Shown in pieces: positions 41,810 to 53,952 of a DNA stretch of 64,000 nt. Below the pieces are notes generated by a model, which worked only from the letters and a program-made list of their open reading frames with translations, did no database searches and was not told the DNA's origin. The position numbers were made by a program, and so were the translations under genes. The stretch comes from Platanthera guangdongensis (taxonomy: Eukaryota; Streptophyta; Magnoliopsida; Asparagales; Orchidaceae): positions 149,623,010 to 149,687,009 of the forward strand of contig CM077167.1 in assembly GCA_039583875.1 (NCBI GenBank), in the 5' to 3' direction. How positions within the stretch are numbered: position 1 is the first letter of the stretch; every line of letters begins with the position of its first letter.

Positions 41810-42000
41810 CTTTTTTTGGTCAGGGTCTAAAAATCGTGGCTACTACACAGCCATTAGCCACGGTTACGAAAACTATGGCTAATAGTTTTTTTTTCTAAGG
41901 TTGTAAAAAGCATGGCTAATACATATGTATTAACCATGAAAAATCATAATCGTGGCAAAACAATAAATTATTTTCTAATATTAATTAGTTTTTGAGAAAT
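41810..42000 (+). mobile_element. Continuation of the CACTA-like sequence with subterminal motifs
   Basis: At least five GTGGCTA/TAGCCAC or ATGGCTAAT motifs in both orientations in 190 bp; it was continuous with 39823-39856 before the LTR insertion. Confidence 0.5.
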
Positions 42001-42562
42001 ACAGGTTTTTTCATCACGACAACTTTTATTTCTCATGCTCTCTTATCCCTTGAAAGGCACGGCTTTTTGAGAATCTTCATTCTCTTTTGTCATTCCCTCC
42101 CTCCCGTTCCCAAACCTATCATGTGCGTTCTCCGATTCTCCTTCTCCTCTTTGACGCAGTACATCATGTGCCTCCATTTTCACACCTCCTTCCTGATCAC
42201 CATCCCTCCCTCACGATCCTGACAGCGATCCCACCAGCCCTCCATTTTCTCCCTGATACCCGACCTCGACAGCTATCTACATCGCGCCATCATCCCAACA
42301 TCGATCCAACGTCAGCTACCTCTCCTCTCTCCGCCAAGGATGGTCGCAACTCCTCTCTCCGCCAAGGATTGTCGCAACTCCTCCTCATGCCATCTCCACC
42401 GACACGCTCCTGATTTTAACACCTGACATTCTACTCATTCATTGTAGGAATCGCAAGTTCTCACAATTTCCCCTTCTATTTTTTTATTCACACTTCAACT
42501 CATCACAGCCTCCCTCTTCACACCAGAAATTGAAGGTTTCTCCAGGCTTCCTTCATTGCAGG
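42001..42562. other. Unassigned CT-rich DNA
   Basis: No gene recognised. A 27-bp unit CTCTCCGCCAAGGATNGTCGCAACTCCT is repeated twice near 42327-42380 (N is the variable base). The sequence resembles a 5' untranslated region or leader, but no downstream frame supports that. Confidence 0.35.
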
Positions 42563-42728
42563 CAAGGTTGTCAGGATCGCGATCCAGATCATATGATCTT
42601 ACGATCCTACGATCCAGATTTTGTAAATCGATCCTGATTTTGTAAAGTGATCCTCGATCCGACCCTACTATCAGATCCGATCCTATCTTGAAACGATTTC
42701 TTCTAGGATCTCGCTCCTGACAACCTTA
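42563..42728. mobile_element. hAT-type MITE, 166 bp
   Basis: Terminal inverted repeats AAGGTTGTCAGGA and TCCTGACAACCTT, flanked by an exact 8-bp duplication ATTGCAGG (42555-42562 and 42729-42736). An 8-bp duplication is typical of the hAT superfamily. The interior is made of repeated GATCC/GGATC-containing phrases and has no coding capacity. Confidence 0.85.
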
Positions 42729-42736
42729 ATTGCAGG

Positions 42737-45180
42737 TCACTCTATTTCGCATCTTCGTCTTCACCAGGAACTACGATCCATAGTAAGTTCTCCCTATATC
42801 ACTTAATTCAGAAATTTGGGAGAGATCCTTCAAGAAATTTCATTCAAAAAAGTACGATTTCTCAACTCATTCTTTATTTCAATCTGTTTGATTTCAAATT
42901 TTTACAACAAATGTGAAGAAGTTTGTCACGGATTTAGGAAGATTTCTCTGCAATTTTATACCTCTCAATGATATATTGAAGACAATGGTGTCAAGATGAG
43001 TCTTCATGATAGGTACAAAATTAGTTTATGATGGGGTGTTGAGTATAATATAATTAAAGCTAAATGGGACCCGCCTTAGAGTGGTATATCTATTCAGACT
43101 AGAAATATTAGGGTGATAAATATTTCTTAGTTATTGGTGCCAATTTAACTTGGACAAAGAGATTCTTGTTTGCTTCAAATTTCTTTTTCTCGTGCAGTTG
43201 TACATCTTCATAGTAAATTTCTTCTAATAAATTGACATTCTGCTCTCAATCTGGTGTAGATATGAGTTATCTTCAGTTCTAAAAAGATAATTTGTACTAT
43301 ATTAAGATAGTTTCTTCTTCCTAGAAAACTTTATCAAAACCATAATCTGGAGTTCGATACTGAAACAGTGTTAGATATATTATGGTAAGATGAGACTACA
43401 GTGTCTGAAATAGTGAAGAAGTATGGAATGTTAAATATTAAGGGAACAATAACACAATTATAAGGGATTGGGATCTTCAGTGTCATCATTGGATAAAGTA
43501 ACATTTACGTTCTACTTCCATAACCATGAAAATTAGTAGTAAATTCTTGGCATATATCTATTCTCATTCTGTAAAAGTAAATAACTAAAGTTGTTTGCAT
43601 CTATGGATAATAAAAGATCTGTGATTCTCATGTAACTGTGTGCATACTTTAGGATCAAGCTACAGCCCTTGCCTTGTAGCTTCATTTTTCCTAATTTAAA
43701 GCCATCAAAAGTATTACATATATCGTATCTTGATTAAATAAATGCTTCCATTCACTGGAATCTTTCCTGAGAGTGTATCGTGAAGACTGAAAAACCTTAC
43801 CTTATACTCTTGTAGTATGGAGCTGTTCAATGCAGGAAGTCCTAGGTTCTTGGTTACTAATGCATATCTACTATGTATCGCATAAAATTTACACAAGCAC
43901 ATGCAAATTCATATTGACAATGTTTTGCTTGGGATAAAAATTACAAAACATTTAGACACCTATCTGATCTTAATACTTTAATAGTTTAATTAAAAATAAT
44001 GGATCATAAGCTGGAGGCATTCAATCATGCATTTAACTGACGACTATGCTGCAATCAAAAATTTGATTGCATTTGATTGGAAAAACTTAATAAGTATTGC
44101 TGGATATGTAAAAGCTGATAAGTATTGCTTTATCAGATTGCTCAATTGATTCAAAAGTTGTTTAACTTCACAATCATCATGGATAGATCTAATTAGTCTA
44201 ATGGAACAACCCATTAATATTCAGAAGCTTAAACCCATATGTTTAATGGAGAAGAAAGCCAAAGTCAAACTTTATATTGTAATAAAATTTATAAACATCA
44301 ATTTTGCATGCAAATTGATAATACAAAAAATAGAGAACAAAAATAGCACAAAATGATAACAAGAGAAGAAAAAAATCACCTCATGTAGCTACAAGATGCT
44401 AACTTCATCTGGAAATAGGCTAAACGGAATCACATATCCAGCCTAAAATTTTTCGAGTACTGAAAGTAGAAGTATTACGTACTTAAAGTCCCCATATTAA
44501 TATTTAGTTTGTCAAATATATATCATAAAAAATTTCTTGTTGTATCTTCCAGCTTCATCTAAGCTACTTCTTGTGACAAAGATTGGACTATCGATTATAC
44601 ATTTTAAAATCTTAAACAACTAACTCTATTTGAAAGAAATATTTAGTTATTTTTTCCTTGCCTCTTGCAACATTGTTGTAAATTAAATTATTTACCGATT
44701 TAATTGTTTGAAAAGTGTCTGGTCAGACTCACTTTCGTTTGGAAATTCTTTTAGATTCTGTTAGAATATGTAATCGACATGATAATGGTAATGACCACCG
44801 CCAAAAAAGTGAATGGATCGAGTTCCTTTGGTGTGATCGGACATTCAAAAATGATGATTCATAACCATTGTGTTCGCCACCGCCACCGCCATGCCCGAAA
44901 AGCCCATTGTTAATGAAATAAATGTAATCATTTGTTTAATCATTATTGTTTTTTTGGTAATTATATTACTGTAAGCTAAAGTCATGCATGGATGGACAAA
45001 TACCTCATTCACGTGGCTATTGGAGTTTCTTATTGATGTTTTTCCAAACATAAAAATACCCAAGTCTTATTATGAATCTCAAAAGACTACTACATATTTT
45101 GAATTTTCTTACGAGCCTTGAGATGCATGCCCCAACAATTACATGATTTTTAAAGGTAATGATATTACACTTGAAAATTG
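42737..45180. other. AT-rich DNA without recognised features
   Basis: About 2.4 kb of AT-rich sequence. I see no gene longer than 75 codons with plausible content, no tRNA, and no transposon end. It may be the only stretch of non-transposon sequence of this size in the window. Confidence 0.5.
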
Positions 45181-45673
45181 TGAGATATGCGACGAGTTAT
45201 GATATAAACAACTCAATAACAATGGAAGTAGCATACAAAATACAATTACAAAATGTTAGGAGAAGACTAGGGAAGTGGAGGCTAAAGAGAAAGCTAAGAG
45301 AGATTAGGGTTAGGAAGGAGGAAGAAAAGAAATTCCTCGATTTACTCTTGCATGCCTCCACACCAAGAGGCCCGGGTATATAAATAATCCTGGGCCAAGA
45401 GGGGCCTGTTGAAACCGGAACCCGGCTTCCTGTGGAGCTCGCCCTTGGGGAAGGGGGTGGTCTCGCGCCTACTTCGCTCCTGCAAGAAAAACGACAAAGC
45501 AAGGAGAAACAGACCCAAGGGCTCGGCAGGGAGGTCCCACCACAAACCCGGAAGATCTCAGAGCGCTTCCCCTCCTTAGCCTGAAGCTGAGCTAAGGTAC
45601 CCTCAGAAAGCACTTGAAGATTTTGGGGAGAAGAGCACAGGGAAAAATCTGCCTTCTGGGGTACCCCTTGGCT

Positions 45674-45685
45674 CCTATTTATAGC
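45674..45685 (-). promoter_or_regulatory. TATA box of the Tat-lineage LTR
   Basis: GCTATAAATAGG on the minus strand, in a GC-rich context. It would drive transcription leftward from the LTR. Confidence 0.55.
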
Positions 45686-46137
45686 TTTTGAAATCCGGAC
45701 TGCCAATAACCAAAATAAATGACCTGAAATTACCAGAAAACCCTCGGTTGGTTCTGCCAACAGCCAAACTCCGCTGTTTTGAAGGGCTATAGGCAGACCA
45801 GCAGGGGTAAAACAGTAAAAAGTACCTCTGACCCCCAGGCGAGCTGGGAGCTCTGATCTCCCCGGCGTGCTCTGCTCGCCCACTGCTGCCGAGCTCTACT
45901 GCGAGAGCGCGAGTTGCAGCCCGCTCGGCGGATGCCGAGCTCGGGGTCGCCGATCGACGATCTCTGGCAGACGTTTGTCGAGCTCAGCCTCGCCCCTGTT
46001 GCTGCCGAGCTTGCCTGCTACTCCTAACCTGATATGCTCGCCCCCTGGTGATCCTGCTCGCCGGACACGAGCTTGTACACAATCCCTGCTCTTTTCGAGC
46101 TTGTCAAAAAGCTCGGAAAGAAACATCCAACCCGAAG

Positions 46138-46142
46138 TGTGC
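46138..46142. repeat. Target site duplication TGTGC, left copy
   Basis: Matches 56541-56545. Confidence 0.92.
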
Positions 46143-48734
46143 TGTCACAACCCGCATTTCCTCAACGAGTACCTCGTATCAGAGCAAGAGGAACTACGGG
46201 TTATGATGCCACGTCGTACAGAGGATAACTGCACACGCTCAGGCAACCTTTGACGCTTACGTTATGAGTTGAAATCCAACAGTTAAATGCAAGAAAACCT
46301 TTGGATTTAATTGCCGTATCCCTCGGCCTTAGGTATCAAAAACTGTATGTGTACGCGGAGGAAATCCTTTGTTTATTTATGCAGTCTCTATTGATACTAT
46401 TAAGAAATCATCTTTGTTTACGTCATTTGGAAAATAAGTGTTTGGTAACCAAAACATGTTATGCATGGATACAATAATAGGTTTGGTTTAGCTTCAACAT
46501 ACCTAATGCAACCTAACATAAATTCTTCCCAAGAGCAAGAAGACATCATCCAAATGAGTCACATTAGCAGTCTATTATTCATACATCACAAGTAAAGAAA
46601 GCCACCAATGGGCGCCAACAAGCTGACACGAACCCATTGGGGCACATGTATGTCTGTACAATAAAGAAAAGAACTACCTCGCTCAGCAAGCTCGGCTAGC
46701 TCCCAAGAAACGCCTCCAACAAACCTAGCCGCTCAACCGGCTACAACCTGCACCTGAGGCATTCAAGAAAGAATACCTCAGCAATCCTCGAAGATACAAC
46801 AAAAAGAAGAGCAGCTTGTTGATACAATATCATGAAGGGGCTTACCGACCCCGTAGCAAGATTTCATCTAAGTAAAATGAGTGAATAAAACAAGTGGAAA
46901 ACGCACCAAAACACATGCCAAACGCACCAAGTGCGTACAAGTTTCATCAAGTCCTGCTCAACCCGCAGGAGCAAAAGGCAAAACACATGCCCATTCCATC
47001 ATCCTTCGTACAAGAAACAACGCTACGAGTGAAACATAAGCAGTGGTTACATGCGATTCAGCAAGGGTCTTTTGGTGGCAGCCCTAAAGTGGAACGCACC
47101 AATAAAAACCAGCCCAAATCGGGGCCAAAATGGTGCTCTACACCACAAATCCAAACCCGGTGGCCACAAAGGCTTAACCCACACCACCCCTTACCAAAGC
47201 CGTACATACACGCTTCTGTCATGGTTCACATTCGCCTCGCAAAACTCACCATAAACCCATAACCCAAGCGCAACACCATAAGCAACTCTCACCATAACCC
47301 ATAACCCAAGTACACACGTTCCCTTCCTTCGTCCTCACACATGACTACAAATTGCCAACGTAGAGTTTGATGCACTTCATCACATGAAAGAGTTTGATTA
47401 ACCTAATTACATAAATCACATGTTTGGAACAAGAATCACATACTTTTGATCAAGGAGGAAACACATAAATTTGAAAGGCTACATGAACATGAATCAAATT
47501 AGCTACATGAATCACATGAACAAGAGAACTACATGAATTAACCTAGCATAGACTTGATAACTAAACAAAACTAAGCATGGAAGATCAAAGTCATTCAGGA
47601 TAGGGAAATTTAAGAGCATAATAAGGCTAGTGAGGAAGAACCCAAAACAAGAAGAACAAGCTAGGAAACTTGAAAGAGAAACTAGCTATTTTGCACAATC
47701 AAAAACAAGAAAGAAGATTGGCAAGGGTGAAGAACACCGCTTGCCTGAACCGAGACGATGCCACGACGACTGCTCCTCTCTTTCCTTGCCTTGCTTGAGC
47801 CTTTCTCTCTTTCTTTCCCCTTGAGAATGAAGAAGAAGATGAAGAGAAGGTGAAGTGAGGAGTAGAAACTCTATTTCGGCCTTATTTTCTCCAGAACAGA
47901 GCTGTACCGTTAGATGCAGAATCAAGGAAATGAACGGCACAAAAAACTGGAAAAAGTCGATTTTCGTGCCGGTCACGCCCTGTGTCACGCCCGTGACGCA
48001 GGGCGTGTACCGTAAGCGGCGCAGAAAGTCGGCAAATCCAAGTTTATCCACACGGTACACGGCCGGGTACACGCCCGTGACGGGTCGGTCACGCCCGTGA
48101 CCTAGGGCGTGTAGCCCGTGTCTCGACACCTCGTCGACCAAAAGTGTCGACACTCGACACAGCTTGACACGCCCTGTGACACGCCCGTGTCACAGGCCGT
48201 GTTCCCTCTCTCGACACCCGACACTCGACACTCAACACTCGACACTCGACACTCGACACTGCGGGACACGGCCCGTGACACGCCCGTGTCACGGGGCGTG
48301 TACCCCATTCGTCGAGCTCAACTCGACACAGGAAAATCGTCGAGTCGAGGAGGTCACGCCCAGGTCACGCCCTGGGTCACGCTCCGACACGCCCGTGTCG
48401 GGGGGCGTCACGCACAAAAACGACTATTTTTTCCTGTTTTGACAAATGTTTCTGTGTCGTCCTAGACCATTTTTGCCTTAAGAACTTTTTACCTTTTTTT
48501 GTTTCCTGTACCAGCAACTCAGTTTGAGCGACATTTCCCGGGCGCAAAAAAGTGCAAGCATTCCCTAAGAGGCCTCACCGAGTCCCCATCTGGACTCCGG
48601 TTTGCTGGGGAATCGTGCAACTCGGCTACCAAAACAGCCACTCGCAAGCCCGCGGGAAAAAACATGCTCGAACAACGGTCACAGCCAACGTAACGCCCAT
48701 CACGCGTACGCAATCAAAAATCCGGGGTGTTACA
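46143..48734 (-). repeat. 3' LTR of the minus-strand Tekay-type element
   Basis: Plus strand begins TGTCACAACCCGCATTTCC and ends CCGGGGTGTTACA. It differs from the right LTR by about 45-50 substitutions and a small indel near 46832. It carries the palindrome block 47965-48410. No 24-nt mini-exon with donor was found in it. Confidence 0.93.
47965..48410. repeat. Palindromes ACACGCCCGTGTC and GTGTCGACAC in LTR (left copy)
   Basis: Long near-perfect hairpins around GTGACACGCCCGTGTCAC (48177 and 48277), a true GTGTCGACAC (48143-48152) and about seven ACTCGACACTCGAC units (48210-48260). Both palindrome types of the window meet in one LTR. Confidence 0.85.
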
Positions 48735-48748
48735 ATCACTCCCCCTAA
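48735..48748 (-). promoter_or_regulatory. Polypurine tract, minus-strand Tekay-type element
   Basis: Minus strand TTAGGGGGAGTGAT directly before the TG of the 3' LTR. Confidence 0.85.
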
Positions 48749-48859
48749 CAAAAAGTTTCGCCTCGAAACTTTTCAATCATTGTGATCTCAATCAAAAAAA
48801 CAAAGTAGCAAATCAAAAACACCAATGCAACAAAAACACCAATTCACATACCAGCTGAA

Positions 48860-51800
48860 TTAAGGGAACAAATGAGGGTGAGCCGCCCTCATTGTTGACT
48901 CGAGCTCACACGTCGCGCTTTCCACATTCTGATTTTTCCATAGCACCTTGACCATAGGAATCTTCTTTTTCCGCAACACGCGATCTTGGGAGTCCAATAT
49001 CCGGATGGACATCTCCACATAAGAAAGGTTTGGCGCCAATGGCGGCACCACGTCCAACACTTGCATGTCATGTCGCACACATTTGTGAAGTTGGCTAACA
49101 TGAAACACGTCGTGAACACCAGGAAAGTTCACGGGTAACTCTACTTTGTAAGCGGATGCATCAACTCGCGCAAGAATCTTGAAGGGACCCACAAATCTTG
49201 GGTCTAATTTGCGCTCTTTTCCAAACCTTTTAATCCCAACCATTGGGGAGACTTTCAAGAAAACGGAATCCCCTACCGCAAACTCTAATTCCGACCTTCG
49301 TCGGTTGACGTACTTTTCATATCGCTCTTGGGCGATTCAGAGCTTCTCCCGAATAACTCGTACGGAAACTTCCATGTCCTCGAGCGCCTCTGGGCCCAAC
49401 AAAGGCCGCTCGCCAACCTCAGTCCAAAAGAGGGGAGTCCGACATCGACGCCCATATAATGCTTCGAACGGAGCCATTTGCAAGCTTTCTTGATAGCTAT
49501 TGTTATATGCGAATTCCATAAGCCGCAAACGTTCATCCCATGCTCCGCCATACTCAAGAATATAGCATCGAATCATATCTTCTACAATTTGATTTACTCG
49601 TTCCGTTTGGCCATTCGTCTGAGGGTGGTAAGCAGTGGAATACCGCAAATCCGTTCCCAAACCCTCTTGTAGACTCTTCCAGAAATGAGAAGTAAAGCGG
49701 GAATCCCTGTATGATATGATATTGACTGGCACACCATGCAGTCGGATGATCTCGTTCACATACAACTCCGCTATTGTCTTCATCGGGTAGTTGACCTTAA
49801 ATGGTATGAAATGAGCACACTTGGTCAATCTATCCACGATTACCCACACAGAGTCATGTCCTCGTGGAGATCTTGGTAGACCTGTAATAAAATCCATTGA
49901 GATGCTTTCCCACTTCCAGGTTGGAATCTCCAATGGTGTCAACTTGCCACCAGGCCTCCCATGATCAGCTTTCACCCGCTTGCAGGTATGACACTCAGAT
50001 ACAAATCGCGCTATATCTCTTTTCATTCCATACCACCAGACAATTTGTTTCAAATCACGGTACATTTTTGTTGAGCCTAGATGGTAGGCCATACTTGAGC
50101 CATGTGCTTCCCGGCACACCATCTCGCGAATGTCTCCAACTGCGGGAATACAAAATCGACCACGATACTTTAACGTGCCCTCCTCATCAAAAGAAAAATC
50201 CGGTAATTCACGCTTTTCAGTTCGCAGAAACAAATGTAAAAGATCAGGATCATCCTTTTGATGTTGTCTTGCAAGCAACAGCCATGAAAGTTCTTCTACC
50301 ATCGAATGACTTTGCGGGTCATACTTGCCCACAAAAATATCCATCAATAGAAATTCCTCCACAAGACGGTCGACTGAAAGATGAAATAATTTCCCCGTCT
50401 TCCGACTCAATGCATCGGCCACAACATTCGCTTTCCCCGGATGATACTGAATGTCCACATCATAATCAACTACATATTCAAGCCATCGCCGTTGGCGCAG
50501 ATTCAGTTCCTTTTGCGTGAAGACGTACTTTAAACTTTTATGATCCGTAAAGATTTTACACTGTGCGCCATATAGTAAGTGTCTCCACAACTTCAACGCA
50601 AAGATTACCGCTGCGAACTCCAAATCATGCGTTGGATAATTCTTTTCATGACTTTTCAACTGCCGAGACCCATACGCAATCACCTTTTTGTCTTGCATTA
50701 AAACACATCCAAGTCCAATGTGCGACGCATCCACAAAAACGTCATAATCTATCCCTTCTGTCGGCAAGATCAACACCGGAGCGGTACATAACATGTTCTT
50801 GAGTTCAAGGAATGAGGCCTCACACTTGTCATTCCACTCAAACGCCACATTATTTTGGGTTAAGCGAGTCAAAGGTGCGGCCAACGTCGCAAAACCTTCG
50901 ACAAATCTGCGATAATAGCCGGCCAATCCCAAGAAGCTTCGAATCTCCTTGGGTGTCTCCGGTCTTCTCCATTCCATGACTGCAGCAATCTTTTCGGGAT
51001 CCACTGAAATTCCATGGTGATTAATGACATGACCCAGAAAAGCAATTTGAGGCAACCAAAACTCGCATTTGCTTAGTTTGGCGAATAACCGTTGGTCTCG
51101 CAAAGTGGCCAATACCAACCGCAGATGCTGTTCATGCTCCTCAGCACTGCGGGAGTAGACAAGAACGTCATCAATAAAAACCACCACAAACTTATCCAAG
51201 TAGTCCTTGAACACCCTGTTCATCATATCCATGAAGGCTGATGGTGCGTTGGTCAACCCAAACGACATCATCAGAAATTCAAAATGACCATGCCTTGATC
51301 GAAATGCAGTCCGCGGAATATCAGATTCCCAGACCTTGAGCTGATGATAGCCCGAGCGGAGATCAATCTTCGAAAATACGGAACTGCCACGCAGCTGATC
51401 AAACAAGTCATCGATTCTTGGCAGTGGGTACTTGTTTTTAACCGTTACCTTGTTCAATTCCCGGTAATCGATGCAAAGCCGCATCGACCCATCTTTCTTT
51501 TTCACAAATAACACTGGTGCACCCCAAGGTGATGAACTCGGCCTGATAAACCCTTTTGCCAATAAGTCATCCAACTGGGTACGCAACTCTGATAGCTCAC
51601 GCGGGGCCATTCTGTACGACGCTTTCGCAATAGGCCACGTACCCGGTTCCAAATCAATAACGAACTCGACATCACGATCAGGGGGAAGACCAGGAAGATC
51701 AGTAGGAAAAACATCTGGGAATTCACGCACAACCGGAATCTCCTCCAAACGCGGCAAAACAACACTAGTCCCCACAACTGAGACTAGACAAGCAAAACAG

Positions 51801-52264
51801 TCGGAAACAAACAACGTCCGAACACATACCGCCGATATCCCTGGAGTATCCTGGCATGAATCACCATAAACACTTCCCGGCTGACCATTGTCCTTGATAA
51901 AATCCAAGCGCTTCCCTTTGCACTGGATGACGGCGTCATAGCGGGCTAACCAGTCCATGCCCAGAATGACGTCAAAATTCTCCACATCGATCACCTTGAA
52001 ATCAGCCTTTGATAAGAAATCGCCCAACAAAATGGGACAATCAAGAAGACCCCAATCTGCTACCACAGAAGCACCGGAAGGGAACTTCACCAAAAAGGCA
52101 TTCCCCACTCGATCTGATGTCACATGATACCGATCCAGAAAGGTTCGAGCCACAAATGAATGGGTCGCGCTAGAATCAAAGAGAACACGCGCTGGTTTTG
52201 TGGGCACCTTGCCTTCAGATGTCCCTGTTTGCCACACTAGAATCACACCTTGTCTTTGACCCAA
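48860..52264 (-). pseudogene. pol: Tekay-type pol with chromodomain-like tail (one stop, two altered catalytic residues)
   Basis: One frame from about 52264 to 48860 is broken only by TGA 49337-49339 (from CGA). Protease reads [11 protein letters not shown], so the usual DSG is DSS. RT is intact by eye: [15 protein letters not shown] (51485) and [11 protein letters not shown] (51180). RNase H has [15 protein letters not shown] and [14 protein letters not shown]. Integrase has a degraded zinc region ([16 protein letters not shown]) and core [18 protein letters not shown] (49705) and [13 protein letters not shown]; the family has SDRD where this has SYRD. The tail has IRILDSQDRVLRKKK, IPMVKVLWKN and ESTMRAAHPHLFP. 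Confidence 0.9.
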
Positions 52265-53289
52265 CAGCGGCTCATATCATGACCTCTTCCCCCACAAGCT
52301 GTACACTCCAAGTCTCTGGTTGGCGCACTCTGAATGGTGTGCACCTGCTCCTTCTTTTGCATCCCCAACCGCTTGAAACATTTTTCAAATGGGTGGCCTG
52401 ACCGGCCACAGAAACTACACGTCTCCTTGTTCTTCTTCCTTACGTCTGAGTCTTGGGAGCTTTTCCCTCCCATCAGCTTCCTCTTATCCTTCCGCATCAG
52501 TTGTCCTCTTTGTTTTGCAGTTTCGATAGCTTCAACCTTCAACGCAGCCTCAACCACAGTAGTGTAACTCGTCGCTCCATAAGCACTTGCGAACTGCTGC
52601 ACGTCGCTGTGGAGTCCGCCAAGAAATCTTTTTACTCGGTCAGCTTCCCTCGTCACCAAGCTCGGAGCGAACCGACTTAACTTGCTAAACTCAATTTCAT
52701 ACTCACTAACTGTGAGTTTCCTCTGCTTCAGGTACAAGAAGTCATTCATCAGGCGGTCCCTTTCAACTGACGGCAGAAACTTGCGCCGTAACATTTCTTT
52801 AAAGGCTTCCCACGAACATCCCGCCCCTAAGCTCTCCTTTTCGCGCAACCACCAACTTTTAGCCAACCCTTTGAGTTGATAGGCGGCAAGCATCAACTTC
52901 TGGTCCTCAGTAACGCCAGAATAACCAAACATTTCTTCCAACGTGATCACCCAATCATCCAAGATCACAAAGTCCGCTTTTCCATCATAAATCGGTGGTC
53001 CAAGTCGCTGAAACTGCGAGATGAAAGTCATCGCAGGAGGAACCACAACTGGGGGTATCACTGCCACGGAAGGAGTAGAAATGGTGGGACCTCGGACAGT
53101 CTCTTGCCCTCTTGGTGCCAGCCCAGACATCGCTGACGACATAGCTTGGAGCCGGGACTGCACCTCCTGCACCTGCCTCATCAAAGCTTCATTACTTTGG
53201 CGTAGACTATCCATCAGGGCATTATTCTGCGCGCCCGAAGACTCGCCCTCGGATTGGGGAGTTTGCCTTGTCACTGGACGTTTCGACAT
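52243..53289 (-). CDS. gag: Tekay-type gag, start in internal region (MSKRPVTR)
   Basis: ATG at 53289 gives [19 protein letters not shown]; the frame is open 72 nt further upstream but MSKRPVTR resembles the mini-exon peptides of the other LTRs and is chosen as the start. The retrotransposon gag domain follows ([44 protein letters not shown]), then two knuckles [14 protein letters not shown] and [14 protein letters not shown] near the end. It stops at TGA 52243. Pol is in the -1 frame and overlaps by about 20 nt, unlike the usual single gag-pol frame; a frameshift mutation or real -1 frameshifting are both possible, and no classic slippery heptamer is seen. Confidence 0.85.
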   Translation of the reverse strand: MSKRPVTRQTPQSEGESSGAQNNALMDSLRQSNEALMRQVQEVQSRLQAMSSAMSGLAPRGQETVRGPTISTPSVAVIPPVVVPPAMTFISQFQRLGPPIYDGKADFVILDDWVITLEEMFGYSGVTEDQKLMLAAYQLKGLAKSWWLREKESLGAGCSWEAFKEMLRRKFLPSVERDRLMNDFLYLKQRKLTVSEYEIEFSKLSRFAPSLVTREADRVKRFLGGLHSDVQQFASAYGATSYTTVVEAALKVEAIETAKQRGQLMRKDKRKLMGGKSSQDSDVRKKNKETCSFCGRSGHPFEKCFKRLGMQKKEQVHTIQSAPTRDLECTACGGRGHDMSRCWVKDKV

Positions 53290-53952
53290 CCTATAAACAC
53301 GTTCACTCTTATCAAGCTCAAACCCAACAAAACACACAACGGCTATGTACAGACCATACATATAGAAATATGAACATCAACTGCTAACTTGCTCTGGGAG
53401 TTTGAGAATGATGGTATGCCTAGCCTAAAGATGACTCACCGTCATCCCACTAACTTGTGCCTAACCGATGAATGCATGACTTGATTGGACCCAAAACCAT
53501 GAGTGTACAGGTGTCATCATGTACATCTTTCGCTTGGCACGTTGTGCTCATGCAATGTTATGTTATGCGTGCAGTGCGATGCAATCTAGAAAAGGCCTTA
53601 ATGCATGCCATGAGCGGTCGTACGCATCACAATGCTATGCATCCCATACTACATAGCATTGCATGCAACGAAGAAAAGAAAACGTGCTAGTCGCATCCAT
53701 GTGGTAAGGTTATGCATCCCATACTACATAACCCGCACATGTTGCCACTATGCTGGATCCATATACAACCACATATTATGCATCCCATACTACATAATAT
53801 GCCCCGTATACTTCTTGTCATGCCATGAGTGAAGTGTGCGTGCTTCGGCCAAGACATACTGATGACACCTCGGTGTGTGTATGAGATGATGCTTACAACC
53901 AAAACGAAAGTTTGCCCGACCAATTGTCAAGCAAATCTGCTCTGATACCAAC
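53290..53952 (-). other. PBS and leader, minus-strand Tekay-type element
   Basis: Minus strand TTGGTATCAGAGCAG (53938-53951) next to the 5' LTR is the initiator-Met PBS. The rest of the leader contains repeated GCATCCCATACTACATA phrases (53639, 53715, 53780), each in a CATT/ATGC-rich context; no coding frame is supported. Confidence 0.75.
53630..53800. repeat. Short repeat in leader: ATGCATCCCATACTACATA
   Basis: Three copies of ATGCATCCCATACTACATA at about 70-bp spacing, with TATGC on both sides. They lie between PBS and gag, where packaging signals are expected, but no function can be shown. Confidence 0.7.

Larger units (their letters stand above)
45190..46142 (-). repeat. 3' LTR part of the Tat-lineage element
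   Basis: GC-rich with the same CGAGCTCGCC-type vocabulary as 56541-60800. Adding 56541 directly to 46142 restores the site (TGTGC). The 228-codon minus-strand frame over it is not a recognised protein. The composition falls to AT-rich host-like DNA near 45190. Confidence 0.6.

Noticed and set aside
45197..45883. 228-codon minus-strand protein
   Set aside because: It lies over the LTR-like part with a TATA box in the middle and has no recognisable domain; taken as a chance frame.
52200..52243. Third zinc knuckle in gag frame of the Tekay-type element ([11 protein letters not shown])
   Set aside because: It lies beyond the gag stop, lacks the first Cys, and overlaps the pol frame that leads into protease. 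It may be a coincidence or remnant; two knuckles upstream are sufficient.
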